From contig VZRN01001184.1 in NCBI GenBank assembly GCA_013397935.1, positions 299,317 to 363,316 on the forward strand: a DNA stretch of 64,000 nucleotides, in the 5' to 3' direction. Below are positions 25,503 through 37,652 of this stretch, in pieces. Every line of letters starts with the position of its first letter. The first letter of the stretch is position 1. The DNA comes from Dasyornis broadbenti (taxonomy: Eukaryota; Chordata; Aves; Passeriformes; Dasyornithidae). A model generated the notes under the pieces. It ran no database searches. It saw only the letters and a program-made list of their open reading frames with translations, and had not been told where the DNA came from. Position numbers and translations under genes: made by a program.

Positions 25503-25542
25503 AATGCTGTGCTGGAGACATCTTTGTCTCCAGCACAGCGTT
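25503..25542. repeat. Perfect inverted repeat (15-bp arms, 4-bp loop)
   Basis: Arms 25506-25520 (GCTGTGCTGGAGACA) and 25525-25539 (TGTCTCCAGCACAGC) are exact reverse complements around the loop TCTT. The stem extends by three more pairs, one a G-U wobble, to 25503 and 25542. A transcript of either strand would fold into a strong hairpin. It sits about 120 bp before the plus-strand CR1 copy. It is too short in total for an ordinary pre-microRNA, and it could be a snap-back duplication. Confidence 0.9.
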
Positions 25543-25659
25543 ATTTCTTGCATTTCCAAAATTTAGCTTGAAAGACTAAGAATAGAATTCAAAGATCCTT
25601 CATACAAACACCCACAGAAGATATGCTGAAAAAGAAAACCTAGAATATTTGTCATACAA

Positions 25660-26283
25660 ATTTCATGGAGTTCAACAAAGTCTATTGTAAGGTCCTGCAC
25701 CTGAGTCAGGACACCCACCAGCAGGATAGGCTGCAGGATGGAGGGACTGAGAGTAGCCCTGTGGAGAAAGACCTGGCGATACTGGTGGGCAAAAAATTTT
25801 GTATGAGCTGACAGTGTGCGCTGGCAGCCCAGAAAGACAGCCACGTCCTGGGCTGCACAATAAGAAGTGTGACCAGCAGGTCAGGGAAGGTGATCATGAT
25901 CACTCTACTCCTCTGTTGTGAGGCATCACCATCAGTACTGTATACAGCTCTGGAAGACGTGGACATGTTGGAGTAGCGGAAGACGTGGACATGTTGGAAT
26001 AGGTCCAGCGGAGAGCTGCAAAAATATTCAGAGGTCTGGAGCTCTTCTCCTTTGAAGAAAGGCATATAAGGAAGAAATTCTTTACTGTGAGGGTGTTGAG
26101 ATGCTGAAACAGGTTGTCCAGAGAAACTGTGGATGCCCCATCCCTGGAAGAATTCAAGGCCAGGCTGCATGGGGCTTTGAGCAACCTGGTCTATTTGGGG
26201 ACTGTCCCTGCTCATGAGAGAGTTGGAGCTAGGTGATCTTTACAGAGCCTTTCCAATTAAAAGCATTCTATGATTCCATGATT
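25660..26283 (+). mobile_element. CR1 LINE 3' end, decayed, with internal duplication and deletion
   Basis: From about 25668 the plus strand reads as the C-terminal part of CR1 reverse transcriptase: EFNKVYCKVLHLSQD, then SSPVEKDLAILV, a stop at 25809, then QCALAAQK and VLGC with SRSGKV. After about 25910 the frame is lost. A 26-bp segment (25952-25977) is repeated directly at 25978-26003. Near 26064 the sequence jumps from the GGAGCTCTTCTCCTTTGAAG part to AGGAAGAAATTCTTTACTG, which by my recollection of the family omits roughly 100 bp or more. It then runs through the ATGCCCCATCCCTGGAAG and CAGGCTGCATGGGGC segments to the 3' tail ATTCTATGATTCCATGATT at 26265-26283. It is 5'-truncated, as most CR1 copies are. 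The minus-strand open frame over 25706-26215 is a shadow. Confidence 0.95.
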
Positions 26284-26932
26284 TTTGGGGGTGGTTGAAT
26301 GAGTAGGTGGGTGGTGTTCTACAAAATTAATGTTTGTATGAATGAACCATGGCAACATAGAACTCTAATAAGTAGTCAAAATTATTTTTATATGTATGAT
26401 TTCAGGCACATGCTTTTAAGTGTGAGATAATAAAAAATGCTCACTGCAACACTGACCTGGAGGAGCTCCATGAAAACACTTAATGGTCTACATCACAGCT
26501 TCAAATGATTCAGTTCATTAGAATTAATGAGGGGTGGTAGATCTGGAAAAGATTTCATATTGGATATGGTCATAGTAATTTGTTCTGTTCACTAAATAAT
26601 TATGTTATCTCACTGGCACAAATCTTTCAATTTTAACATATTATTCTTTAAGCCGCCTCTTTTCGAGTTTGTTTTGATAACCTTTGTTAGATATAATATC
26701 TGACATAGTTCACTCTGAGGAATAATCTATAATTTAAAAAGGCATAAAAATACACTGTTTCAGTTCCCAAATTACACAATTTTAAAATGTTACATAATGC
26801 ATAAACAGCTTTGATGAATCCATTTAGTCATTCTTATTGTATTATGATGTCAACATTTCATTAACTTCAGGATTACTGCAGAACTCAGGGAGAGAAGTCA
26901 ACTAAGTTTAAAAAATTTTACACAGTAAAATT

Positions 26933-26947
26933 AAAAAAAAAAAAAAA
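26933..26947. repeat. Poly-A tract (15 A)
   Basis: Uninterrupted A run followed by ACACCCCAAAAG. Confidence 0.85.
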
Positions 26948-27278
26948 CACCCCAAAAGTTTTCTTAGACATAGTGATATAAAGGAATGTCTCCATGCAAG
27001 TTGCTTTTGTATAAACAACATTAATGCAAGACAAACTATCTAGATTCCTATGGGAACCTGAAACACATTTCATCTGGCTACATCATTATGGAAATTTTGA
27101 CCATTGACTCTTAATTAAGTGTTCTCATTTGCATGACGAAAGTTCATGAATTTGACTAGACACCATTCATAGGTGTACTTTATTTAAGTTGCTCTGTAAG
27201 GAGAGATGTATTGCACTACAGTAAACAGGAAAAAAAAAAACAAGACCTTGATAAAGGCTGAAGATAACTTGGCACTTA

Positions 27279-27301
27279 TTTTGCATGTTTAACATGCAAA
27301 A
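27279..27301. repeat. Perfect inverted repeat (10-bp arms, 3-bp loop)
   Basis: Arms 27279-27288 (TTTTGCATGT) and 27292-27301 (ACATGCAAAA) are exact reverse complements around TTA. Each arm contains an octamer-like word (TTTGCAT / ATGCAAA) of the kind bound by POU-domain factors, so it could be a paired binding site. This is inference only. Confidence 0.8.
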
Positions 27302-28416
27302 AATACTTTCATAGGGCTAAAGAAATCATAGCTAGAGGTAGCAGTAAGAGTTGCCACTGTGTTCAGCTGAATTAAAGTCTTTCTGAGAAAATCCACTGCT
27401 AGTCCTACCAGCTAAAACATTGAAAATAATCTCATAGTTGATGAGATAGTGGCAGTTGTGACCAGCATGGGGCTCTGAAGCAAGAAAACTCAAAAGGGCA
27501 AAGATCTTTTTTAACAGTGCACTTTTCAGCTCTGATAGCCAAGAAAGAGGGTGTTCAGATGATCACAGACATTGCAAAAATTACAGAGCCGTGTCTCATT
27601 TCATTAAAACCAAACAAAAATCATAGTAGAATCTTTTTATAATCTTGTCAGTGCTCAATTAAGAACCCATGTACACTTCAAGGGAAACTCAGATGAGTTA
27701 AAAACAAAATTAGAATACAAAAATTAACTATTTCTTAAAAAGAAAAAAACCACACCACCTTAAACCAAACTTTGAGGATGGTGATCTGAATGTGCTAGAC
27801 TGAATACAGGTTACAAGTATTATCCACACATAGATAACTGGTCTCTGACCTTATCCTGGGGCTAACTGTGAAGCCTGACTGGATATTAGCATATATAATG
27901 AGAAAATACATCATATCACTGACTTAGTCAAAATATGATAATTAATCATTGCTGTATCTGCCTTTGGGAATAAAATATTTCTAAATGTTAATTAGCCTAC
28001 AAAAGTAACAAGTGAGCTTTTTCATCTCCTTTACCTCCTTATTAGCCTATCAGCTAAGTACCTCAAGAAAGCCTCAACTTCTACCTCCTCATTTTGACTC
28101 CTTGTATTTTTGCCCAAGTATCAGACAACTGGATCTCTATCTTGAAAAGTATCAATTAAACTCAGTACTCTGTGAAGTACACAAATGAAAAATTATTACA
28201 GAAGTGAAAACCAGAACTGATATTCTGCCTGATAAGTATGCCAAAGCTATATGATTTGTGTTCTAATTCAGTTTATGGCTCAGGTGAAATTATTAATTTA
28301 ATTTTACAAATCTGATTAATTCTTGAACTCATTTTTCACTGTTGCAATAATTGTAATAATCATTATTTAAATAATTCAATTTGCTTCAGATCAACCTTGC
28401 CATCATGAAGCTGTAA

Positions 28417-28490
28417 AAACCAACCAACCAAACACACAAACAAAGGAAAAATTCCACAAAAAACCAAACCAAAACAAAACAAAAGACAGG
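28417..28490. repeat. A/C-rich low-complexity region
   Basis: CCAAC, CCAAA and CAAAA words repeat irregularly. The same kind of sequence recurs at 63027-63187 and, on the opposite strand, at 8921-8983. Confidence 0.85.
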
Positions 28491-29764
28491 AAATGGGAAC
28501 TGGCTTTGTGAGGTTCTTTGAAGTTTAGGCTATGCATTCCTTAAACAAAGTGGGGTCAAGGGAGATAAAGAGAGGTGGTTATTGGAAAATAAAATTGAGA
28601 ATTTTCTGAATTTTTTAAAAGGCTAATGAAAAATTCTCTCCATAAAATGAAATTTCAAAATGTAGTTCTAAGAAAATACCAGATTACATACATAATTTCA
28701 GTCATTAAGGTAAATAGGTTCTCAGTTCTTTTTTTGTTTGTTTTTAAGAACACCTCTCAAGAGATTGTTAAAAGCAGAACTAAGATTCATGTTTTTAGAC
28801 ATATGGGGTTTGCAAATATCTTAAAGCAGTACAGATCCAAATATGAATCCTGTTTTCTTCCTTCAAATCTCCAGGTTGTTGAGGTGCAGATTCCAGGCAT
28901 TTCTTTCCAAGCTGCAAGATTGTTCTTCTCTGTATCACCAAATCTCCAAGACTGGCTGTGTGACAGAAAGTTTCAGAAGCTCTCTCACCCTGTCATATTC
29001 AAGATCAGTCATTTCACACTGCCAGCAGGCCCTTTTTTAACACAGAACTAAAAGTGTTAGTAACACTTGCTTTTGCTAGAATCCCTTTTGGACTGGTTGA
29101 TAAGACCAGGAAATGCACGTTATGACAAGATGCATTCTTTTTGGAGATACAGTTGTCATTTAGAAAAATGTGAAAACTAAATATAAATAAAAAGAAGACC
29201 CTCCTTCATATACATAATGTATATATTTATGCACACATATAGAAAAATATATTTATGTATAAACACTCGTTTTTGTGCGCAATGCCTGTGTATGTTTCCT
29301 AAATAAAACCCCTAATGGAATTAAAGAAATATTGCAAAGCTATGTAGCTATGTAATGGGCAAAATTCCTCTGGAAATATACCATTAATTATGATGAATTC
29401 TCCTAGTATTCATGGGGTTGCAATATGTAATCCCTTAGGAATTCTGTTGCAATTTAGCATTAATTAATTTCCACCTACAACAAAGCATTCCCTAAACTTG
29501 AATAATGTAGTGCTTATTGCCTTTCTTGCTAACATTTCTGATTTTTTCCAGTGTCTTTCTCCTTTTACCTCTAGTAGTCAGAAGGTTATTCTATGCATTT
29601 TTAGACAGCAATACACAGAACTAAGATTTCCCTACTACCTCTCAGACCCAAAGTATTTTGAATGCATTATTTATCCCTTGAGTAATTTGCCACAACTAAT
29701 CCTCACAAGCAGGTCTAATGCTGGATCCTCTGGGATATTCCTCATTTCTGATTAATATTAACTG

Positions 29765-30060
29765 TGAATGCACATCTTGAAAAAAACACACCAGTGGGGT
29801 ACTGTTATGAGGCCTCTGCAGTGCTGAAGCCCAGGATGCCTGTTTTTCCAGTACCAATGGAGCTGTGTCAGGTTTGTCAAACATGTGAAGCCTATGGCGC
29901 AGCCGGGGCAATGCCCTGACCCCAGCCTACCCAGGCGGGCAGCAGAACAGCTCTGAAAGGTTGTGAACATGGACTTCAGAAAGCAATCCCCATCTGGCAC
30001 TCTTTGATCGCAGGCCTGGAACTGCTAGCATTGTCTATCCATACCCTGTGTGTCAAGCAT
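29765..30060. other. GC-richer patch with several CpGs, origin unknown
   Basis: This patch stands out from AT-rich flanks and includes the CpG-bearing segment 29895-29945. Short minus-strand frames (29696-29911, 29758-30000) cross it but resemble no family. It may be an old LTR or another repeat I do not recognise, or a short unique GC patch. Confidence 0.4.
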
Positions 30061-33000
30061 GTGGATAAATGACTCACTTTAACCTTTAGTAAATCTGTAT
30101 TTATGCGGTGGTAGTGCAACTGGAGTTCTCTCTCTGCATGGCTGTGTCTTAGCCAGGTATATTTATAATGATGGCTCTTTCTCATTTTCCTCTACTACTC
30201 AAGCGGTCACACCATCGAACCTAACAGGGCTCCCACGTTCTTTTCAGAGGGTGTTTCAAGTATTCCAAAGTTCAGATTTGTTCTCTCTTGAACATAATAG
30301 TCGGATTGAAACTACCGTATTATAAGCCCAAATAACTCAGTATTTGGGGATTGAGGATATTGTTGAAGTGTTTTCATTTTTTTCTTTCAGATGAAATGTA
30401 TTTGAACTGTCACATTTTTCAATCACATGAATGAGAAGAAAGAATTACACAGAGCTTTACGTTTGTGACAGTACTCTTAAAACCTCCTTTATACTTCTTA
30501 AATACTGTTATCAACGCTTCTTAGAAGAAACCTCTTCTAGTTAGAAGGCTTAAAAAATACACACTTTTTTTAAAAAACACAGCCACTGATACTTTAGCAA
30601 AAAGACAAAGTGTTTATAGTACCTCAGAGAACAATATAAATTTTAGTGATAACAGAAACAGTAAAAAATGTAAACAAAATATGTTGTATTAAAAATACTA
30701 AAGGTCAATTTGAAAAGTAACTAGTGAATGTTACCAGCCATTTTCCAAGCTACATCCCCAGTTAGTTTGGTGGGACAATAACGTAGTGATAATTTCAATA
30801 AGATTTTAATGCAAGTCTTTAATGGAGACCCTATTATGGTGCCATTTACAATGTGAGCTAATGATGGCAAGATGATTTCAATATCACTCTAAAGAGATTC
30901 CATTATGAAGCCATTACAATATGAAGCTGCAAAAGCAAAATACTTCCATGAGAAATCCATAGAGACAGTGGGATTGTTCCATTACTGGTTCCAAAGTGGT
31001 ACAATGGCACTTCAAGGATCTCACTACAAACCTATAGGGACCACACCAGCATGTAAAATTATTATATGCATGATAAGCTTCTTTGCAGATAGGCTTACAT
31101 TTCCATTTTAAAACAGAATTTTGTTCTGAGACAGAAACAAAAAAAGTCATCTTTAGAATCATGCCTTTTTTCCTACCTGCATTCCAAGACACCTTCGTTT
31201 GCCTTAACAAGAAAAGCCCTTCAGTCTTCTTTTCTTTTTAACTCTAATCTTGCTGTCATGTTTAAGAGAGAAACTGAGCTTAGTTCTATTCCTTTTAGGT
31301 TATGTTTTTTTTTACCAGAAATGTATCATTTACTTCAGCACTCACCTACTGAGGTGAACATAAGAATAATCTGAGGTCGGTACTATCATGGAATAGCCTC
31401 TCCAACTGTCCCTACTGACAGGGGTCAGCAAAATTGAACTTTTGAACTTATATGGAATGGATATGAACTTATTTGGAAAATGTCCTAAACCTGCAGAGAA
31501 AATTTTTAGTTAAAATGATTAAGTTTGGTTATCTTACTTCATTTGTAAGGCTAAATTCTCTTGTAGTTTCTTATGAAAGGTCCATGTTAGAATTGCTTGT
31601 GAAGGTGTTGATAGAACATTTCATCAAGGATGAAAAGTTCTATAAAAGTGTGCCAAACTTGCCAAAAAACATAGCTAAGTATCCTTCTGTGATATATTAA
31701 GAATGACACAGTTTAGAGCCTTGTTATGGAAAATTTTCTGAAACTTCCCCCCTACCTCCTCCCCATTCTGCTAAATTATAAAATTTCAGTCAAAATTGGG
31801 GCAGGTATGAGGGGTTGGAGGGGGTACAACCGTGTGTGTATGATGTGTTTTTTTGGTTTGATTTAATTTTCCAAAGATAATTTTCCAAAATCTTGGAAAG
31901 GTTTTGTTCAACTTTGATGTGAAGCTTGATTTCTAGAGTGCAGAGTCTTCTATGAAAGAGAATTGTTATTTCTGTATCAGGTCTACAACATATGTAGAAA
32001 GTTTCACTTACCAAGCAACATTCATCTTCAAAACCTTTTGTGGATTTTAAAGTTTATAAATTTAAATAATTAAGTATTTCAAAAGCAGTGCATTTGAGAC
32101 CCCTTTTTAGATGAGTGCTTGCCATTCACAAGTCTGGATTTTTTAGCAAACCCTTGTTCCCTTCTTCTACAATGCAAATACAAGCACGTTTCAATTGCAG
32201 AGACACGTTCACCAGAAAGACACACTTCTAAAAATCAGAGAACACATGGGGCTAGGTTAAACTACGTGTCCTGTTCGTGCTACTGCTCTTTGTCTGACAT
32301 CTCACTAATTAATGTGTTCAGCTCAACAGATCAAGGGCTTTTAGTTGAAGGATCTGTTATCACAGCATATTCCTCCCCTCCATGGTTTTAACTAGCTGGC
32401 TTTCTCAGATTCTGCAGAGCTCTAGCAAAGTCTAAGAGATGTGCTCTTTATCTTCACAGGGGTTTTTTGCTTTTCTGTTAATTGCATTACTAATGTTAAA
32501 ACTAGATTCTTAACTTTAACTAAATTTCACAGCGGGTTAACATTTTTAAAGTTGTAGAGTTTCTGTAAGTTTCAGGAACATAGCAGGCAGGTTAGAAGAG
32601 AGCAAAATAAAGTTATTAGTGCCTACACAAGAGGAAGAACCAAATATGAAATGCTTTTCTTTTTGCTACTGCTGTATCCAATGACTTCTTTCAGCACTGA
32701 TACTGCCTACAAGAGTGAAAGAGACTTGAATCAAAATTCCAAATATTTTACGTTAAAGTATGATGAACTCATATCTATGCTGTAATCCCTACTTGAATAT
32801 TGTATCCGAACTATTTAAAGGAAACTTGGCTAGAGTATTTCTATACTGCAACCAAGGTAGTAGTGTAGGTGTATAAAGCAAAAGCTGCTAACAGACCTGA
32901 TGCACTTTGAAAAGGAAGGTTAACTACAAGGTAGTGTGAACTACTTTTCGAGAAGAAAGCTTCTCCAGTCTGGAAACTTTTCAAAACCGTCTAATTCCTA

Positions 33001-33102
33001 ACCAAGAATATGAAGAATCAGAGAGCACTGGGATACACTGAATACTTTTAATGATATCTAACCTTGTAGGAATTCAGACAGGCTTTATGCTAGCTGTGCT
33101 TC

Positions 33103-33153
33103 TTTTTTTTTTTTTTTNNNNNNNNNNNNNNNNNNNNNNNNNNNNNNNNTTTT
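33103..33153. other. Assembly gap (32 N) inside a poly-T tract
   Basis: Fifteen T precede N at 33118-33149, and TTTT follows. The gap lies within a homopolymer, so the true sequence is probably a longer T tract of unknown length. The number of N may not reflect real length. Confidence 0.97.
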
Positions 33154-36100
33154 CCCCAGGAGGTCTAAACATTATTTCAACATTATTTTCCTCAATGGAA
33201 TAAATTGCTAGTGCTTCTCATCCCAGCTCTTCCTCCTACTTTGGTGGTGCATATTTGGAATCCTTTTAGTAATCATTTCCTGGCTTTTTACTATCCTTTG
33301 AAATGCTTGCAAGAGCTAATATTGTATGTTTGGTTTATATGCCATATGTAACAGGCACAGAATCAAAGCACTGGTTGAACTTCAATGCTGGCTTGACTCC
33401 AGCCACCATGTCAGCAGCGCTCATGGAATCAAAAAGAAGAGCAGAGCAGTCTGCAATGCAGCCATGTATTCTGTTGCTTCCACAATTGCAGTCTCTGCAG
33501 CCCACAGAGCTTGTGATACTGTCCAAAAGATAGCAATTTGTCTGCAATTTAAAAATCGTTTTTTTGACATGATGTACTTATTTGACAATATAATACAATA
33601 ATGGAGGTGGGGTACCATGGCTATTGCAAAATAAACTATCATTGGGAACAGTGTCTAGTCCACAATTAAAGCATGGATACTGAAAATAGTAGAATTCTGA
33701 CTGACAACATGATTGCGTGCATAGAGCTTGACAAGATGCATTTTGAGGGAACAGCCACTTCCTTTATAAGAATTCTTGAGATTCAAAATATAGTACTCCT
33801 CAAAAAAACTTGAGTCACCTGGCTTTTTTGTGAGCACTGCAGCCATAAAGAGTTTTAAGGTGTGTGCATTTATGTCCTTATTGTAGTTGCACTGCATACT
33901 GCCTAAAAATAAGTGATGCTATTTTCACTGTGTGAGATCTGGGAGAGAAGCAGCCAACTTGTAGCTATAACAGGCTGCAGCAATAACCATCACCACCAGC
34001 AAACTCTGGCAGATATTTTTGCTGTCAGCATTGTTTCTTAAAATAAAAGCCTTTTCTGTTAAAAACGCTCTTTGGTCTCATGCCACTTTGATATCTCTGC
34101 TTTCCTTGTTGTCTTGGTTAAGGCCGTTGGGAGTGCAACTTAAGGAGTTCCAAATTTGATATGGATCTCTGGTGGAGGTACAACCAGAGTTCATATATCT
34201 CTGAGTCTTTCAATCCTCCTTTATCTCAAGGGGAGTATAAATATAAACCTGTTTGGCCATCTCTATAGATTTTTAAGTTTTTGTGCTTTTCCTCAAGCCA
34301 AAATTGATAAAGATAGTTGCACAGGTTAAAAAATAGGGCATCCAATTTTAGCTCAGAAAGCACAGAACATAATAATCTTCAGCACTGTGTGTTCCGACAT
34401 TACTTAGAATAATCCAGAGAAGAGCTGATGAAATTTTGTTTTAACTAAAATTAATTGAAACTAGAGAAATGGGTCAACAACCCTTACAAAGAAAAGCACT
34501 GGAGTAATTGAGAAAGGAGTAGGAGGACTAGAGGGAAACAGAGAGTGACAATAAATTGTCGCTTTTGCTGTCACCATTGCTATACAAAATAACAATCTGT
34601 GGTGCACTGCATTATCTCTGTCTTCAAAGGTATCCTCTAATATGATCCAGAGTTCTAATTTTATGACAGGTATTGCATATCAGATTTTAAAAATTGCTAT
34701 TAATCTTGTGGGGGGAAAAGGGAACACATCCAAGAATTTATTGTTAGTCTAGCAAGGTCTGAACAGTCTAACCATATTGCCTACCACTTATTATCAGTCT
34801 ACTTACAATGCTACTAACTCTTACAGCTTTTATACACTCAAGATTTCTATGCACAGGCATCTAGCATCTAATCTTTTCCTCCAGTGTAAACTCACCTTTT
34901 AAATGTCTCTCTAGATCTCAAAGTCAACAGCTTCTAGAAGGAAGGGTAGGATGTGAGCTACAGCAAGCTATCAACAACCCAAGTTGTTTGTTGGGGAAAA
35001 TATGGCAGGGATTTCTTCTCCCTCACAGCTGGGTCCATGCGTGGTCACTGGCTTACAAGGCTGTACTTACTGATCGGTAACTGACCACTGTGTTTGTACT
35101 TACAGTTTGGGGTCCCTGATATTCTCCAGCATCTTTGCATTCCTGCATTGCCATGTTCTAGCTTCATAAACATCTCGCTCCCCACTGACTAAATACTTGT
35201 CATTCCTACCCAGTAACTAACAAGGTGTTACAACACACAACTGCCTAAAGTTAAAACAAGTGCAGGCAGTGGTGTCTTACCACTGCACAACTGTTGTCAA
35301 AGGAAGATAGAAAGAGCTCAAGTCCAGATAAGCCAAACAAGTCCTGACACCCTGCAATGGTAGTAAAAGCCTATGACCTTTTGCTAGCAATTAGAAAACT
35401 GTATTTATTGGATTTTCCCTTGCTTGTTCTACTGCATTTCAGCATGAACTTCCGTTGGTCCATATGACTCAGCTTGAGAAAATTTTCTGCAGTTCCTGGG
35501 AAAGCTAGATCTCAGATATGAGAAGCTGTATCCAAAGATTGCAAGGGAATTAAAGTACAGATAAAAAGTGAACAGCAAATTTCAAAAGTAAGGGTAGCAT
35601 GGTATGCTCCTGTCTGCTGCATGATAGGGATACCTCTCTTGACACCTAAATAAAGAGGATCATAGTCACTGTTGATATAACTCCAGAAATATTAGTAAAG
35701 TCATAAAAGGAATTTATTTGACTTAAAGGCTAGTCTCACAGAGATAAGTTGTTGTTTGTCAGTCCTAAAATTCCACCACTCACAGACACATGATAAACTT
35801 TCTACTCTATTATCATTAGCATGATAATTGTTCTTCCTCTGCGTCATGGCTTTTGAATTCTTTTGCTGTGAGTACTCAAACCCTAATGCTTCTTTCCTTG
35901 TGGGAAAGTATACATAATTTCTACATGTCAAAGATTTAGCTACTCCATAGAAAAAAAAAAGGAAAAAAAAATATTACTTCACAACATTTACAAATCTTCC
36001 AGATTTATAATCTACAGTAATATAGAAAGAAGCCCATAGGGACTAAAAGATGTATACATTCCTCCACTCAGTTCTCTCTTCTCATTTTCTCCACATCATG

Positions 36101-37634
36101 GAAACATAAGTAACTTCTCCTCAAAAACACTCCGAATCCAAATCAACTTAAAAAGAAAAAAATATTTTTTTTTTCTCCTTTCTTGGGAAATGTCAGTCTG
36201 ATGTGTGTCTAGTAGCATCAAAATCTGATGTAGGATATCTTGAAAGCATCTGAAAAGCCTACTTAATTCCAGAATTTTTTCCAATAGTTTAATATAGCCC
36301 TAGAAACTAAGATTAACATTTAAAATATTAATCATTAAAAAAAAAGATATATGTAAGAAAGATGAAAATAAAATTTTAAAGAAATATTGTGTTTTCATTT
36401 ACTAGCATTGAAAGAGAATACTAGTGTGTATCACAGACCTATATGTCAAAAAATCAATCAGTTGCAGAGAAATTACTCATTTTCCCCATCTCCTTAATCC
36501 TGAGGTATTTGGACAGTAGAACAAAGACTTCAAAAGGAACAGCAGAAAAGTAGTTCCAGTAATTTGGCACAATGAGTGACTGAATCATTGGACTGGACTG
36601 ACTTTCCTGTGGCTTAAGGAATTTTCCAGATAACATTTTCTCTGAACACAGGTCTATGTGTGTGTTTCTCTCTGCTGCGCTCCAGTTCCCAGGGTAGGGT
36701 CCTTTTATGTTAAAGGTGCCATTCAGATGTTTTTGTCACATTTTATGAAGGTGCCAGAGAGTCTGGGGAGTGCCTCTGTGACAAGCATAACAGAGTACCT
36801 TGTAAGTTGTTATACATTATATCTCCTTTCATTTTTTCTTTCTGATGTCTTCACAGGAACAAAGAATAGGAAAAGGCCTTGATTACTTTTCATGAGAAGG
36901 CCAGTTTTGTCCTCATGGCAGATGGCTGTTTTGTAGTGTGGGTTGTCCAATATTGAACACTGAAGTTTTTCACATGCCATTGTATATGTGTCTAAAATAT
37001 TTCTTGCTATAGTGAGAATTTGCCAAAAGTATATGGATAAAAAATGAACATGTGAAAATATTTTAAAGTTAGAAAATTCCAGAACGAAATCTGTTGTCAA
37101 ATTAAAATTATTATCCTTTACATACATGCAATTTTTAAATACATGAGCACAAACCAACATTTTTCCATGCACATGAACTGGAAGAAACTCTATGTTGTGA
37201 AGTGGAATAGTTACCTACTCCTCTGATGACCTCTATTATTGAAAGCATGTTTCCAAAATACTTTTTTTTGGGTCATAGTAATTGCAGGACTGGGTCTGTT
37301 GCATTTAACAAAATGCTGCCACTGAACAGCAGCGACACACAGCATCTGTTTTTCGTCTTCATGGTAAGAAATGATCCTTCTACACAGCACCACTGATTCC
37401 ATATGAAGGTAGCAGTCCACCTGTGTGTCACTACTTACACACAATTTAAGATCTTCAGCGTGGCATAATCAGGCATTAAACTGCATGAACTGCTTAAACT
37501 GTCTGGCAGATAAAAGGTGTTTTCTTCTCATTCCCTGTACAAGTACAAATCTAGAGGCCTGGTTTAACATTAACTTGCAGATTAGGTTTTGTTTCTCAAA
37601 AGTGAAAGAAAAAAGCTGATTTTCTTGCTCTGCT

Positions 37635-37652
37635 AAAAAAAAAAAAAAAAAA
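37635..37652. repeat. Poly-A tract (18 A)
   Basis: Uninterrupted A run followed by a purine-rich A/G stretch to about 37677. Confidence 0.88.

Noticed and set aside
25503..25542. Hairpin as a microRNA gene
   Set aside because: The stem-loop totals about 40 bases, shorter than a normal pre-microRNA, with a 4-base loop and no further pairing in the flanks that I can see. Kept only as an inverted repeat.
25706..26215. Minus-strand open frame of 169 codons, the longest in the window
   Set aside because: It lies entirely inside the plus-strand CR1 3' end and is the antisense of recognisable CR1 RT sequence, so it is a shadow frame.
28626..29051. 141-codon plus-strand frame as a novel gene
   Set aside because: No domain, signal or family resemblance, AT-rich codon content, and no promoter or splice context that I can support. 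A frame of this length is expected by chance in 64 kb.
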